Source: an uncultured Prevotellaceae bacterium | Lineage (GTDB): Bacteria; Bacteroidota; Bacteroidia; Bacteroidales; Bacteroidaceae | Direction of reading: 5' to 3' | NCBI GenBank assembly: GCA_902784755.1 | Contig: CACZVX010000040.1 | Location: forward strand, 1 to 35,245 | Length of the DNA: 35,245 bases | Shown: positions 7,426 to 16,328 of the stretch, in pieces | How positions within the stretch are numbered: position 1 is the stretch's first letter | How the letters are laid out: every line of letters starts with the position of its first letter | Position numbers and translations under genes: made by a program | Notes under the pieces: model-generated | The model's input: only the letters and a program-made list of their open reading frames with translations | Told to the model about the DNA's origin: nothing | Databases searched by the model: none

Positions 7426-8763
7426 ATGAATTACAAATATTTCCCCCATACGGAAGATGACTTGAAGCAGATGCTGGAGAAATCGGGCGTGAGCTCCCTT
7501 GAAGAACTCTATGCCGATGTTTCTGAAGCTATCCACTTCAAGGACGAGTACGACCTGCCGGAGGCTAAGAGCGAGATTGAACTCCGCGAATACCTCCGTG
7601 CCCTTGCCCAACTGGATGCACCGCTCACGGTGTTTGCTGGAGCTGGGTGCTACGATCATTATGCACCTTCCATCGTGCAGAACCTCATCGAACGCTCTGA
7701 GTTCCTCACTAGCTATACGCCTTACCAGGCAGAGATTTCCCAGGGCACCCTCCACTACATCTTTGAATACCAAAGCATGATGGCCGAGCTCACGGGCATG
7801 GACATCTCCAATGCTTCCATGTACGATGGTGCCACAGCAACTGCCGAAGCCGTGATGATGGCATTCAGCGCTGCCAAGAAAGCCGCAAAGGTGCTCGTCA
7901 GCGAAACCCTCGACCCTAAGGTTCGTCGGGTTGTCGACACCTACGCCCACTTCCATGGCATCGACATCGTGAGCATCGCACAGAAGGACGGTGTCACCGA
8001 CCGTGAAGACATGCTGCAGAAACTTGTCGATGGTGGCGTAGCCGGTGTGGTGGTTCAGGCTCCCAACTACTATGGCATCATCGAGGACTTCACTGGTTTG
8101 GCCGATGCCATCCACGAGCAGAAGGCCCTTTTCATCATCAATAGTGTGGCTGCCGACCTCGCCGTACTGAAGACACCCGGTGAATGGGGAGCCGACATCG
8201 CTGTGGGCGAAGGCCAGAGTTTAGGCATTCCCATGTCATTCGGAGGCCCTGGCATTGGCTATATGTGCTGCAACGAGAAACTTATCCGCAAGATGCCGGG
8301 ACGTATCGTAGGTATGACGAAGGACAATCGCGGACAGCGTGCCTTCGTGCTCACCCTTCAGGCTCGTGAACAGCACATCCGCCGCCAGAAGGCCACTTCC
8401 AACATCTGTTCCAACCAGAGTCTGATGGCACTCTATGTCACCATTTATCTCTCTGTAATGGGCCGTCAGGGACTGCGTGAAGCTGCCGAACTCTCCTATG
8501 CCGGCGCTCACGAACTCTACGACAAATTGATTGCCACGGGCTATTTCAAGCCAAAGTTCCAGCAGCCGTTCTTCAATGAATTCTGCCTCACCTACGACGG
8601 TGATGTGGACGATTTGCAGGAACAGTGCACCGAATGGGGCTACATGGCCGGTGTGAAGATTGACGAGCACACCATTATGTTCGCCGTCACTGAGCAGCGT
8701 ACCTCAGATGAGATTGACGACTTTGTAGGTTCTATCATTGAAATTAAAACGCAAGAGGCATGA
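7426..8763 (+). CDS. gcvPA: glycine dehydrogenase (decarboxylating) subunit 1
   Basis: The N-terminal half of the PLP-dependent P protein, which decarboxylates glycine and loads GcvH. At 445 residues it matches the split GcvPA form. Landmarks are TPYQAEISQGTLHYIFEYQSMMAELTG, SNASMYDGATATAEA, GEGQSLGIPMSFGGPGIGY, RIVGMTKD and TLQAREQHIRRQKATSNICSNQ. Its TGA overlaps the ATG of gcvPB (8760-8763), the usual coupling of the two subunits, which form one enzyme. The start codon is set by the family N-terminus and the end of the upstream repeat. Confidence 0.96.
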   Translation: MNYKYFPHTEDDLKQMLEKSGVSSLEELYADVSEAIHFKDEYDLPEAKSEIELREYLRALAQLDAPLTVFAGAGCYDHYAPSIVQNLIERSEFLTSYTPYQAEISQGTLHYIFEYQSMMAELTGMDISNASMYDGATATAEAVMMAFSAAKKAAKVLVSETLDPKVRRVVDTYAHFHGIDIVSIAQKDGVTDREDMLQKLVDGGVAGVVVQAPNYYGIIEDFTGLADAIHEQKALFIINSVAADLAVLKTPGEWGADIAVGEGQSLGIPMSFGGPGIGYMCCNEKLIRKMPGRIVGMTKDNRGQRAFVLTLQAREQHIRRQKATSNICSNQSLMALYVTIYLSVMGRQGLREAAELSYAGAHELYDKLIATGYFKPKFQQPFFNEFCLTYDGDVDDLQEQCTEWGYMAGVKIDEHTIMFAVTEQRTSDEIDDFVGSIIEIKTQEA

Positions 8764-10247
8764 ACAACAAACTATACGGAAACCTGATTTTTGAACTTTC
8801 AAGACCAGGACGCAAGGGTTACACCCTGCCAAAGAACAATTTTAGGCACAGCCTCAGCGAACTGCCCGGGAATCTGCTGCGCGCCAAGGAGGCAGCCCTG
8901 CCCGAATGCGACGAAATGACCGTCGTACGTCATTATACGAACCTTTCTCATAATAACTTCGGTGTGAACGACGGTTTCTATCCGTTGGGCAGCTGCACGA
9001 TGAAATACAATCCTGTCATCAATGAAGAACTCGCCGCCCTGCAGGAGTTTGCAGGCAAGCACCCCATGCAACCCGCCGACACCTGCCAGTGGACGTTGCA
9101 CATCTATCACGAGTTGCAGAAGCAGCTCTGTGCCCTCACCTGTCTCGGAGAGTTCACGCTCAATCCCTGTGCCGGAGCCCATGGTGAACTGACAGGCCTG
9201 ATGGTCATCCGTGCTTATCACCAGAGCCGCGGCGACGACCGTCGCACGAAGGTACTCATCCCCGACTCTGCCCATGGCACCAATCCCGCTTCTGCAGCTG
9301 TCTGCGGCATGGAGGTCATCGAAGTGAAATCTGGCTCAGATGGCCTGGTAGACCTTGAGGACTTAGAGCATCTGGTCAAAGAGCTCGGCCCCGACATTGC
9401 CGCCATGATGATGACCAACCCCAACACCCTCGGCATCTTCGAGAAAAATATTCCTGAGATTGCCAAACTGGTGCACGACTGTGGCGGTCTGATGTACTAC
9501 GACGGAGCCAACCTTAACCCCATGCTCGGCTATTGCCGTCCAGGCGATATGGGCTTCGACGTGATGCACATCAATCTCCACAAGACCTTCTCCACGCCTC
9601 ACGGTGGTGGTGGTCCTGGTTCCGGTCCTGTCGGTGTACGCGAAGGTTTGGAAAGCTTCCTTCCTACACCTCGCGTTGTCTTCCATCCCGAAGACAAGTC
9701 CTACACCGTAGAGACAGGCGACTACGAGCAGTCATTAGGCAGCATAGGCAGCTTCTTCGGCAACTTCAGCGTGATGATCAAGGCCTACTGCTACATTCTC
9801 TCGTTGGGCCGTGAACATATTAAAGAGGTAGGCCCGTTGGCTACTCTCAATGCCACCTACATCAAGGAGAGCCTGAAGGACGACTTCGAGCTCCCCATCC
9901 CCGGACTCACCAAGCATGAGTTCGTCTTCGATGGTCTGAAGGACAAGTCTACAGGTGTCACCACGATGGATGTAGCCAAGCGTCTGCTCGACTATGGTTA
10001 TCATGCGCCCACCATCTATTTCCCACTCCTCTTCCATGAGAGTCTGATGATAGAGCCCACGGAGAACGAGTCGAAAGATACGCTCGACGGTTTCATCGAG
10101 GTAATGCACAAGATAGCACAAGAAGCCCGTGAGAACCCCGAATTGGTGAAGACCGCTCCCCACTCTACGCCTATCGGTCGTGTGGATGATGTCCTCGCCG
10201 CCAAGCATCCTGTGGTCACCTATCGGCAGATGATGAATGAGGAATAA
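8760..10247 (+). CDS. gcvPB: glycine dehydrogenase (decarboxylating) subunit 2
   Basis: The C-terminal, PLP-binding half of the P protein, 495 residues. Lys275 in HINLHKTFSTPHGGGGPGSG is the expected PLP Schiff-base lysine. Other landmarks are DGFYPLGSCTMKYNP, CAGAHGELTGL, SAHGTNPASAAVCG, MMTNPNTLGIFE and a C-terminal PTENESKDTLDGFIEVM. It overlaps gcvPA by 4 nt and works with it as one enzyme. A hairpin (10256-10324) separates it from lpdA. Confidence 0.96.
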   Translation: MNNKLYGNLIFELSRPGRKGYTLPKNNFRHSLSELPGNLLRAKEAALPECDEMTVVRHYTNLSHNNFGVNDGFYPLGSCTMKYNPVINEELAALQEFAGKHPMQPADTCQWTLHIYHELQKQLCALTCLGEFTLNPCAGAHGELTGLMVIRAYHQSRGDDRRTKVLIPDSAHGTNPASAAVCGMEVIEVKSGSDGLVDLEDLEHLVKELGPDIAAMMMTNPNTLGIFEKNIPEIAKLVHDCGGLMYYDGANLNPMLGYCRPGDMGFDVMHINLHKTFSTPHGGGGPGSGPVGVREGLESFLPTPRVVFHPEDKSYTVETGDYEQSLGSIGSFFGNFSVMIKAYCYILSLGREHIKEVGPLATLNATYIKESLKDDFELPIPGLTKHEFVFDGLKDKSTGVTTMDVAKRLLDYGYHAPTIYFPLLFHESLMIEPTENESKDTLDGFIEVMHKIAQEARENPELVKTAPHSTPIGRVDDVLAAKHPVVTYRQMMNEE

Positions 10248-10255
10248 TGAAAAAT

Positions 10256-10324
10256 GAAAGAAATTGCCGTAATTACCATAATCTATAGGTTCTAATAATT
10301 ACGCGAATTACGGTAATTTCTTTC
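10256..10324. repeat. palindrome in the gcvPB-lpdA gap
   Basis: Arms 10256-10274 and 10306-10324 (gaaagaaattgccgtaatt against its complement) pair over 19 nt with one mismatch around a 31-nt loop. It could be a processing or attenuation hairpin within the operon, or a member of the palindromic element set. Confidence 0.7.
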
Positions 10325-10338
10325 CAAAATTAAACCCC

Positions 10339-11781
10339 ATGACAAATACCGATTTAATCATTATTGGTGCGGGCCCTGGCGGATACCGTGCCGCTGAATA
10401 TGCAGCCAAGAACGGATTGCAAGTAGTCATTGCGGAAAAAGCGGAAGTGGGAGGCACCTGCCTCAACTGCGGCTGCATCCCCACCAAGACCTTCTGCCAT
10501 CATGCGGAACTCATCGATGAACTGCGTGACACGGGGGCCTCAGGCCTCAAGGGCGTTAGCTTCGAAGTCGATTTCCCCGCCATTGCCGCCCGTAAGCAGT
10601 CCGTGGTAACCCAGTTGCGCACAGGAGTCGAGACCCTGCTCTCCCAGCCTGGCATCACCCTCGTTCGTGGTAACGCCAGCTTCAAGGACGACCATACGGT
10701 CATGATCGGTGAAGAGGAATACTCCGCCCCCAACATCATTATTGCCACCGGTTCCGAATCCGCCATCCCCCCGTTCCTGAGGAATGGAGATTCAGGAGGT
10801 AATCATAATTCTACACTCTACACTCTACACTCTACATTAGTTTCTTCTACGGAGTTGCTCAATATCGACCACATCCCCGAGCATCTCTGCATTGTGGGCG
10901 CCGGTGTCATCGGTATGGAGTTTGCCGCCGCATTCTCCTCCTTTGGCAGCAAGGTTACGGTCATTGAGTTCCTAAAGGAATGCCTGCCCCCGATGGACAG
11001 CGACCTCGCCAAACGACTCCGTAAGATGCTCGAGAAGCGAGGCGTGGAGTTCTTCCTACAGTCGGCGGTGAAGAGCATCGATGGCAACACCGTCACCTTC
11101 GAACGCAAAGGCAAGGAACAGACCATTGAAGCTGACACCATCCTCATTGCCACCGGCCGTCGTCCCCGCACCGAAGGTCTCAACCTTGAAGCCGCCGGCA
11201 TCGAACTGACTCCCAAGGGTGCTATCCCCGTAGATCCCCACACCTTCCGTGTGTTGTCATCAATAGATGCCTCTGCAGAAGGTAATCATAATTCTACACT
11301 CTACACCCTAAACTCTACATTAACAAAAATCTACGCCATCGGCGATGTCAACGGGCTTCAGATGCTTGCCCACGCAGCCACCTTCCAAGGTATCCATGCG
11401 GTCAATAACATCCTTGGCAAGGAAGACACCATCGACTTCACGGCCATGCCTGCTGCCGTCTTCACCAACCCCGAACTCGCTGGCGTTGGTCCCACTGAAG
11501 ATCAGTTGAAGGAACTCTCGGGAGGTAACTACATCTGTCGAAAGGCCTATTACCGCGCCAACGGCAAGGCCCTGGCTATGAATGCCACCGACGGACTTGT
11601 GAAACTCCTGGCAGATGCTGAAGGCAGAATTGTAGCCTGCCACGTCTTGGGTGCCCATGCTTCCGACATCGTACAGGAAGTGACGGCCCTCATCCACGCC
11701 AAAGCCACACTCCGCAATCTTGCGGATGTCATTCACATCCATCCCACCCTTGGTGAGATTCTTCACGAGGCCGCATTCTAA
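10339..11781 (+). CDS. lpdA: dihydrolipoyl dehydrogenase (glycine cleavage L protein)
   Basis: A flavoprotein that reoxidises dihydrolipoyl-GcvH with NAD+. The FAD motif IIGAGPGGYRAAEYA is followed by GGTCLNCGCIPTK with the redox pair Cys41/Cys46. The NAD motif is CIVGAGVIGMEFAAAF, the second FAD motif IYAIGDVNG, and the C-terminal dimer motif HIHPTLGEILHEAAF. At 480 residues it is longer than the usual ~450 because of two inserts: NHNSTLYTLHSTL before SSTELL, and NHNSTLYTLNSTL before IYAIGD. Both are encoded by near-identical 42-nt repeats. It is last in the gcv operon and followed by a strong hairpin. The reading frame is intact, so the protein is probably functional. Confidence 0.95.
   Translation: MTNTDLIIIGAGPGGYRAAEYAAKNGLQVVIAEKAEVGGTCLNCGCIPTKTFCHHAELIDELRDTGASGLKGVSFEVDFPAIAARKQSVVTQLRTGVETLLSQPGITLVRGNASFKDDHTVMIGEEEYSAPNIIIATGSESAIPPFLRNGDSGGNHNSTLYTLHSTLVSSTELLNIDHIPEHLCIVGAGVIGMEFAAAFSSFGSKVTVIEFLKECLPPMDSDLAKRLRKMLEKRGVEFFLQSAVKSIDGNTVTFERKGKEQTIEADTILIATGRRPRTEGLNLEAAGIELTPKGAIPVDPHTFRVLSSIDASAEGNHNSTLYTLNSTLTKIYAIGDVNGLQMLAHAATFQGIHAVNNILGKEDTIDFTAMPAAVFTNPELAGVGPTEDQLKELSGGNYICRKAYYRANGKALAMNATDGLVKLLADAEGRIVACHVLGAHASDIVQEVTALIHAKATLRNLADVIHIHPTLGEILHEAAF
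10798..10839 (+). repeat. in-frame repeat insert 1 in lpdA
   Basis: A 42-nt block beginning ggtaatcataattct and continuing with the word acactct repeated. It matches 11281-11322 at 40 of 42 positions. It encodes GNHNSTLYTLHSTL at the point where homologues pass from the ATGSE..PP segment to TSTELL. The same words form the right arm of the element at 24139-24240. Confidence 0.9.
11281..11322 (+). repeat. in-frame repeat insert 2 in lpdA
   Basis: Second 42-nt copy, differing from the first at two positions. It encodes GNHNSTLYTLNSTL just before the IYAIGD FAD motif. It is preceded by cctctgcagaa, similar to the core of the intergenic elements, so the inserted DNA may extend about 25-35 nt further upstream. 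Confidence 0.9.
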
Positions 11782-11819
11782 AACAATTCTATTAGAACAT
11801 ATAGGGCGTGAAAATTTTG

Positions 11820-11862
11820 AAGTGAACCCCGAAAGTTAGAAAAAAACTTTCGGGGTTCACTT
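11820..11862. terminator. strong hairpin terminator after lpdA
   Basis: An 18-bp perfect stem (11820-11837 with 11845-11862, arm aagtgaaccccgaaagtt) and a 7-nt A-rich loop, 39 nt after the lpdA stop. It closes the gcv operon before the GH31 promoter. The following T-run is short. Confidence 0.8.
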
Positions 11863-11946
11863 TAAAATCCCTAAAATCTCAAATTAGTTTTCAGTTTTTC
11901 CATATAGAATTTGTGGCGGAAGAAGGGATAATGAAATAAAAAATAG

Positions 11947-11954
11947 TATCTTTG
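11947..11954 (+). promoter_or_regulatory. -7 box upstream of the GH31 gene
   Basis: TATCTTTG at 11947-11954, 27 nt before the start codon. No TTTG at the usual spacing was found, so this promoter may depend on an activator. Confidence 0.55.
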
Positions 11955-11981
11955 CAAACGTAAATTAAACAGCTAAAGAAA

Positions 11982-14495
11982 ATGAAGAAGAGGTTGTTGC
12001 TTTTGGTCATGACTATGACCTGGCTTAACATGGTGGCTCAGACCGTAAACATCCCGTTTGGCAAGGGAACACTGCGGCTGACGCCACTGACGGAGAATGC
12101 CTTACGTGTGGAGTATGCCGAGGGGAACCAGAAGGACTCCTTGCCAGAATGGGTGTATGTGAAGACAGAGGCCACGAAATGGAAGGATGGGCAGACGCGG
12201 AAGATGCAGGTCAAAGTGGATGCTGAACGGCAGATGCTGACGATTATGAATGCGGAAGGACAGTCTGTCTTTGTGGCAAAAGGACACGAGCTCACAAAGG
12301 ATGCTACTGGCAAAGCGCGACTGACTATTGAATCGCCTAAGGATGAACATCTATATGGCATGGGACAGTTTCAGGACGGGCATAACAACATACGTGGGCT
12401 TTCGCGGCGACTAACACAGGTGAACACGCAGACGAGTATTCCGATGCTGATCTCTAGTAAGGGCTACGGACTGCTGTGGAATAACTACGGAATGACGCTG
12501 CTGAATCCCTGTCTGAATAGTATCGTGCTGCAGAAAGCGGCCGAAGAGGGCGTTGCCGAAACAGTCAACGTGACGTCGACGGAAGGAAACCGTCAGGAGG
12601 TACGGCGTCAAAACCGTTTTGCAGCCACGATAGACATTGCTGAGGAGGGTGACTATGCGCTGCTGCTGGACGTGGGACAAAAGATGGCACGGCGGCATAA
12701 CCTGAGCATCGACGGAAGGACGGTCATTGAAATGCGTAACCTGTGGCTGCCTCCAACGGCTTCTGAAATCGTACATCTGGAGAAAGGAAAACATCAGCTG
12801 ACAGCTGAATTGTCGGGGGGAGACCAGCCTGTCGTATATTATAATAAGGTTAAAAATGAGACAGTACTGGAGTCACCCGTGGCACAAATAGTGGACTATA
12901 CGGTGTTTGTGGGCAGTGCTGACGAGGTGATTGCCGCCTACCGTGAGGTGACGGGAGCGGCTCCGCTGATGCCCCGCTGGGCGCTGGGCTATATCCATTG
13001 CAGGGAGCGTTTCCATTCCCAAAACGAAATTCTGGAAACGGCGCAACGATTCCGCCGTGAGCAGTTGCCCGTGGATATGCTGGTACAAGATTGGCAGTAC
13101 TGGGGACCTCACGGATGGAACTCCATGAAGTTTGACCAGGCGAACTATCCTGATCCGAAGGCACTCACCGATTCGCTTCACGGCATGAACCTGAAGCTGA
13201 TGCTCTCAGTGTGGTCGAAGATTGACCGCAATTCAGAGGTGGGCCGTGAGATGGCAGCGAGCGGTTACTATATTCCCAACACGGACTGGATAGACTTCTT
13301 CAATCCTGCGGCGGCGAAAGCCTATTGGAAGAACTTCAGTCAGCGGCTGCTGCCCACGGGCATAGATGCCTGGTGGCAGGACGCCACGGAACCGGAGAAC
13401 GACGATCTGGAAGGACGACTGGTGAACAACGGACAATGGAAGGGTGAAACTTTCCGCTGCGTCTATCCGCTGCTAGTGAATAAAACTGTATGCGAAGGAC
13501 TGTTGAACGACCAACCCTCACGAAGGCCGATGATTCTGACGCGTAGTGGATTTGCGGGCATACAGCGTTACGGTTCTGCCCTTTGGTCGGGCGATGTGGG
13601 CAATGACTGGGAAACTTTTCGAAGGCAGATTACCGCGGGACTGGGTCTGCAGGCAGCGGGCATCCCTTGGTGGACGTATGATGCAGGTGGTTTCTTCCGT
13701 CCTCAGAACCAATACAGCGACAAGGCTTACATCGAAAGGATGCTGCGCTGGATAGAGACATCGGTCTATCTGCCGCTGATGCGTGTGCATGGCTATATGA
13801 GCGACACGGAGCCGTGGCGATATGGCAAAGAGGCGCAGCAGGTGATTGCGCAATGTCTGAAGGAGCGCTATCGGCTGCTACCTTATATCTATAGTTATGC
13901 GGCTGCCATCTCGACAGAGAGTTCCACGCTGATGCGTCCGCTCGTCTTCGATTTCGCCGATGATGCAGAGGCACTACAACAGGAGCACGAATATATGTTC
14001 GGGCGTTCGCTGCTCGTAAATCCTGTTACGGAGCCGAATGTCACAGAATGGACCACTTATCTTCCCCGTCATGCCGGAGGATGGTATGATCGACTGACAG
14101 GCCGCCACTACGAGGGAGGACAGCAGGTGACGACAGCCGTTGACCGTTCGCGTATTCCCGTATTTGTTTGTGCTGGCAGCATCGTGCCTACAGGGCCAGA
14201 CGTGCAATCGACGGCTGATGATTTTCATAGTATGATTACACTGAATGTCTATCCCGGACAGGATGCCTCATTCACGCTCTATGATGATGACGGCGAATCA
14301 AATGGTTATCTCCAAGAACAATGTAGCCGCATGCAGATCAATTGGGACAACACTCGCCAAACGCTCACGCTTAACAAACGCAAAGGTTCTTATAAAGGCA
14401 TGCCACGGCAGCAGACATTCGTGGTGGGACTTCCTGACGGAACCATGCGTCAGGTGGTTTATAAAGGGAAAAGAACGGTTGTCAGTATGAGGTAA
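11982..14495 (+). CDS. GH31 family glycosidase, alpha-xylosidase/alpha-glucosidase type, exported
   Basis: An 837-residue protein with a signal peptide (MKKRLLLLVMTMTWLNMVAQ). The N-terminal beta domain is interrupted at about residues 195-280 by a segment that resembles a PA14-type domain. The catalytic barrel carries WWQDATEPE, with Asp467 as the predicted nucleophile, and YGSALWSGDVGNDW, with Asp538 as the predicted acid/base. The C-terminal beta domains hold SIVPTGP and a final DDDGES segment. The PA14-like insert and the WW.DATEP motif resemble Bacteroides GH31 alpha-xylosidases, but alpha-glucosidase activity cannot be excluded. A GH29 gene follows after 30 nt, suggesting joint trimming of a fucosylated and alpha-branched glycan. 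Confidence 0.88.
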   Translation: MKKRLLLLVMTMTWLNMVAQTVNIPFGKGTLRLTPLTENALRVEYAEGNQKDSLPEWVYVKTEATKWKDGQTRKMQVKVDAERQMLTIMNAEGQSVFVAKGHELTKDATGKARLTIESPKDEHLYGMGQFQDGHNNIRGLSRRLTQVNTQTSIPMLISSKGYGLLWNNYGMTLLNPCLNSIVLQKAAEEGVAETVNVTSTEGNRQEVRRQNRFAATIDIAEEGDYALLLDVGQKMARRHNLSIDGRTVIEMRNLWLPPTASEIVHLEKGKHQLTAELSGGDQPVVYYNKVKNETVLESPVAQIVDYTVFVGSADEVIAAYREVTGAAPLMPRWALGYIHCRERFHSQNEILETAQRFRREQLPVDMLVQDWQYWGPHGWNSMKFDQANYPDPKALTDSLHGMNLKLMLSVWSKIDRNSEVGREMAASGYYIPNTDWIDFFNPAAAKAYWKNFSQRLLPTGIDAWWQDATEPENDDLEGRLVNNGQWKGETFRCVYPLLVNKTVCEGLLNDQPSRRPMILTRSGFAGIQRYGSALWSGDVGNDWETFRRQITAGLGLQAAGIPWWTYDAGGFFRPQNQYSDKAYIERMLRWIETSVYLPLMRVHGYMSDTEPWRYGKEAQQVIAQCLKERYRLLPYIYSYAAAISTESSTLMRPLVFDFADDAEALQQEHEYMFGRSLLVNPVTEPNVTEWTTYLPRHAGGWYDRLTGRHYEGGQQVTTAVDRSRIPVFVCAGSIVPTGPDVQSTADDFHSMITLNVYPGQDASFTLYDDDGESNGYLQEQCSRMQINWDNTRQTLTLNKRKGSYKGMPRQQTFVVGLPDGTMRQVVYKGKRTVVSMR

Positions 14496-14525
14496 CAGAT
14501 TTGATTTAAATTCAAAACAACAAAT

Positions 14526-16139
14526 ATGAAAGCACTTTTGACAGGCCTGCTGATAGCTACTTCAACCATTACGATGGCACAAACTTATGAGGTGCCCGTC
14601 TCGGAGGCACATGAGCCGATGGCAAAGGGACAATATGAACCTACGTGGGAATCGTTAGAGAAACATGAGACACCCGAATGGTTCCGTAATGCGAAGTTCG
14701 GCATCTGGGCCCACTGGGGACCACAGTGCGTGGAAGGCTCTGGCGACTGGATGGCGCGCGGACTCTATATTGAAGGCTCTGACCAGGCGAAATATCACCG
14801 CGAGCATTACGGACATCCGTCGGAGTTCGGGTTCAAAGATGTGCTGCCGCTCTTCAAGGCGGAGCGCTGGAATCCTGAAAAACTTGTGGAGCGCTATAAG
14901 CGTTTGGGGGCGCAGTACTTCTTCGTACTGGGTAATCACCACGATAACTTCGACCTCTGGGACTCGAAATATCAGAAATGGAACTCGGTGAACATCGGTC
15001 CGAAGCATGACATCCTCGCGGAATGGGCAGCGGCTGCAAAGAAATACGGACTGCCACTAGGCATCTCGTTCCATGCAGATCATGCCTGGACGTGGTATGA
15101 ACCTTCGCAGCGCTATGACCAGAACGGAAAGAAGGCAGGCGTCTATTACGACGGACATCTGACGAAAGAGGACGGCAAAGGCAAGTGGTGGGAAGGATAT
15201 GACCCACAGGAACTCTATGCCCAAAACCATCCGCTGAGCGACCGCTCGTGGAGCAACAGCCAAATTCACCAGCAGTGGGACTGGACGCATGGGGCCGCAA
15301 AACCCACACAGGCATTTGTGACTAATTTCTACGACCGTACGCTGGATGCCATCAACCGCTACAAGCCTGATCTGATCTACTTCGACGTGACGGTGCTGCC
15401 CTTCTATGACATCAGCGACGCGGGCATGAAGATCACCACCCATTTTTACAACACCAATCCGCGAGCCGTGGTTTTCGGAAAGATTCTCAACAAACGTCAG
15501 CGCAAGGCATTGACATGGGACGTGGAGCGCGGGGCTCCCAATGAGATTATTGAAGAGCCGTGGCAGACGTGCAATTGCATCGGTGGGTGGCATTACAACA
15601 CGTCCATTTATGAACGGGGCACCTATAAAACGGCAGCAACGGTGGTGAAACAGCTCGTGGACATCGTAAGCAAGAACGGCTGTCTGCTGCTGAATATTCC
15701 CCTTCGTGGCGATGGTACCTACGACGAGAAGGAAGCAAAGATTCTCGATGACCTGGAGGCATGGATGAAGGTGAACAGCGAGAGCATCTTCGACACCCGT
15801 CCATGGGTGAAATTCGGTGAGGGCCCGGTGGCCGATGCCGACATCAAGCTGAATGCGCAGGGATTCAACGACGGACAATACAGCCATATGGACTCCCGCG
15901 ACATCCGTTTCAATCAGACCAAGAAATATCTCTACGTAACAGCGATGGGATGGCCTGAGAGCGGACAACTCGTCATCAAGAGTCTGGCGAAAGGCAATCC
16001 AAACCTCCGCAAATCCATTACCGGTGCATGGCTGTTGGGTTACGGCAAGGTGAAGGCGCGCCAAACTGCCGCCGGACTTGTGGTGACCCTTCCGAAACAA
16101 GTGAACGAAATCGCACCCGTTCTGAGGATTAAGAAATGA
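14526..16139 (+). CDS. GH29 alpha-L-fucosidase, exported
   Basis: A 537-residue protein with a signal peptide ending near TMAQ. Family landmarks are WFRNAKFGIWAHWG at the start of the barrel, FFVLGNHHDNFDLWDSKYQKWNSVNIGPKHDI, and PDLIYFDVTVLPFYD, where Asp287 is the predicted nucleophile. A later segment NGCLLLNIPLRGDGTYD is also typical. It would release alpha-linked L-fucose from glycans. It is co-transcribed with the GH31 gene 30 nt upstream. Linkage preference cannot be read from sequence. A long antisense frame across it is a composition shadow. Confidence 0.92.
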   Translation: MKALLTGLLIATSTITMAQTYEVPVSEAHEPMAKGQYEPTWESLEKHETPEWFRNAKFGIWAHWGPQCVEGSGDWMARGLYIEGSDQAKYHREHYGHPSEFGFKDVLPLFKAERWNPEKLVERYKRLGAQYFFVLGNHHDNFDLWDSKYQKWNSVNIGPKHDILAEWAAAAKKYGLPLGISFHADHAWTWYEPSQRYDQNGKKAGVYYDGHLTKEDGKGKWWEGYDPQELYAQNHPLSDRSWSNSQIHQQWDWTHGAAKPTQAFVTNFYDRTLDAINRYKPDLIYFDVTVLPFYDISDAGMKITTHFYNTNPRAVVFGKILNKRQRKALTWDVERGAPNEIIEEPWQTCNCIGGWHYNTSIYERGTYKTAATVVKQLVDIVSKNGCLLLNIPLRGDGTYDEKEAKILDDLEAWMKVNSESIFDTRPWVKFGEGPVADADIKLNAQGFNDGQYSHMDSRDIRFNQTKKYLYVTAMGWPESGQLVIKSLAKGNPNLRKSITGAWLLGYGKVKARQTAAGLVVTLPKQVNEIAPVLRIKK

Positions 16140-16146
16140 TGTTCTT

Positions 16147-16205
16147 CTTAGTTTACGGTTGACAATTAACAGTTGGCAGATGATTAATACCTCTGCGTAC
16201 TCCAT
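16147..16205. repeat. degenerate word-repeat element before lysS
   Basis: Variants of gttgacaattaacagttg are followed by atgattaatacctctgcg, which resembles the core (atgattac...ctctgcg) of the elements at 7304 and 23316. Only one arm is clear. Confidence 0.4.
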
Positions 16206-16265
16206 TCACTCTGCATGATGTTTTTATCCGTGAATATACAAATCAAACTAAAAAATGAATTTTTA

Positions 16266-16297
16266 TTTGCATTTGTTCTCACTTATTCGTACCTTTG
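16266..16297 (+). promoter_or_regulatory. promoter of lysS within a hairpin-promoter module
   Basis: TTTG (16266-16269), 20 nt, TACCTTTG (16290-16297), 31 nt before the start codon. The block cttattcgtacctttg and the A/T-rich inverted repeat just upstream match the tandem modules at 4604-4918 and 33205-33390. Confidence 0.7.
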
Positions 16298-16328
16298 TAC
16301 CCAAATATAGCTATATCAAAAGGAATCA

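Noticed and set aside
7411-8115. 234-residue open frame antisense to gcvPA
   Set aside because: A shadow frame; the sense strand carries the complete P-protein motifs.
15057-16205. 382-residue open frame antisense to the GH29 gene
   Set aside because: It is a composition shadow of a clear GH29 gene; the translation has no recognisable domain.
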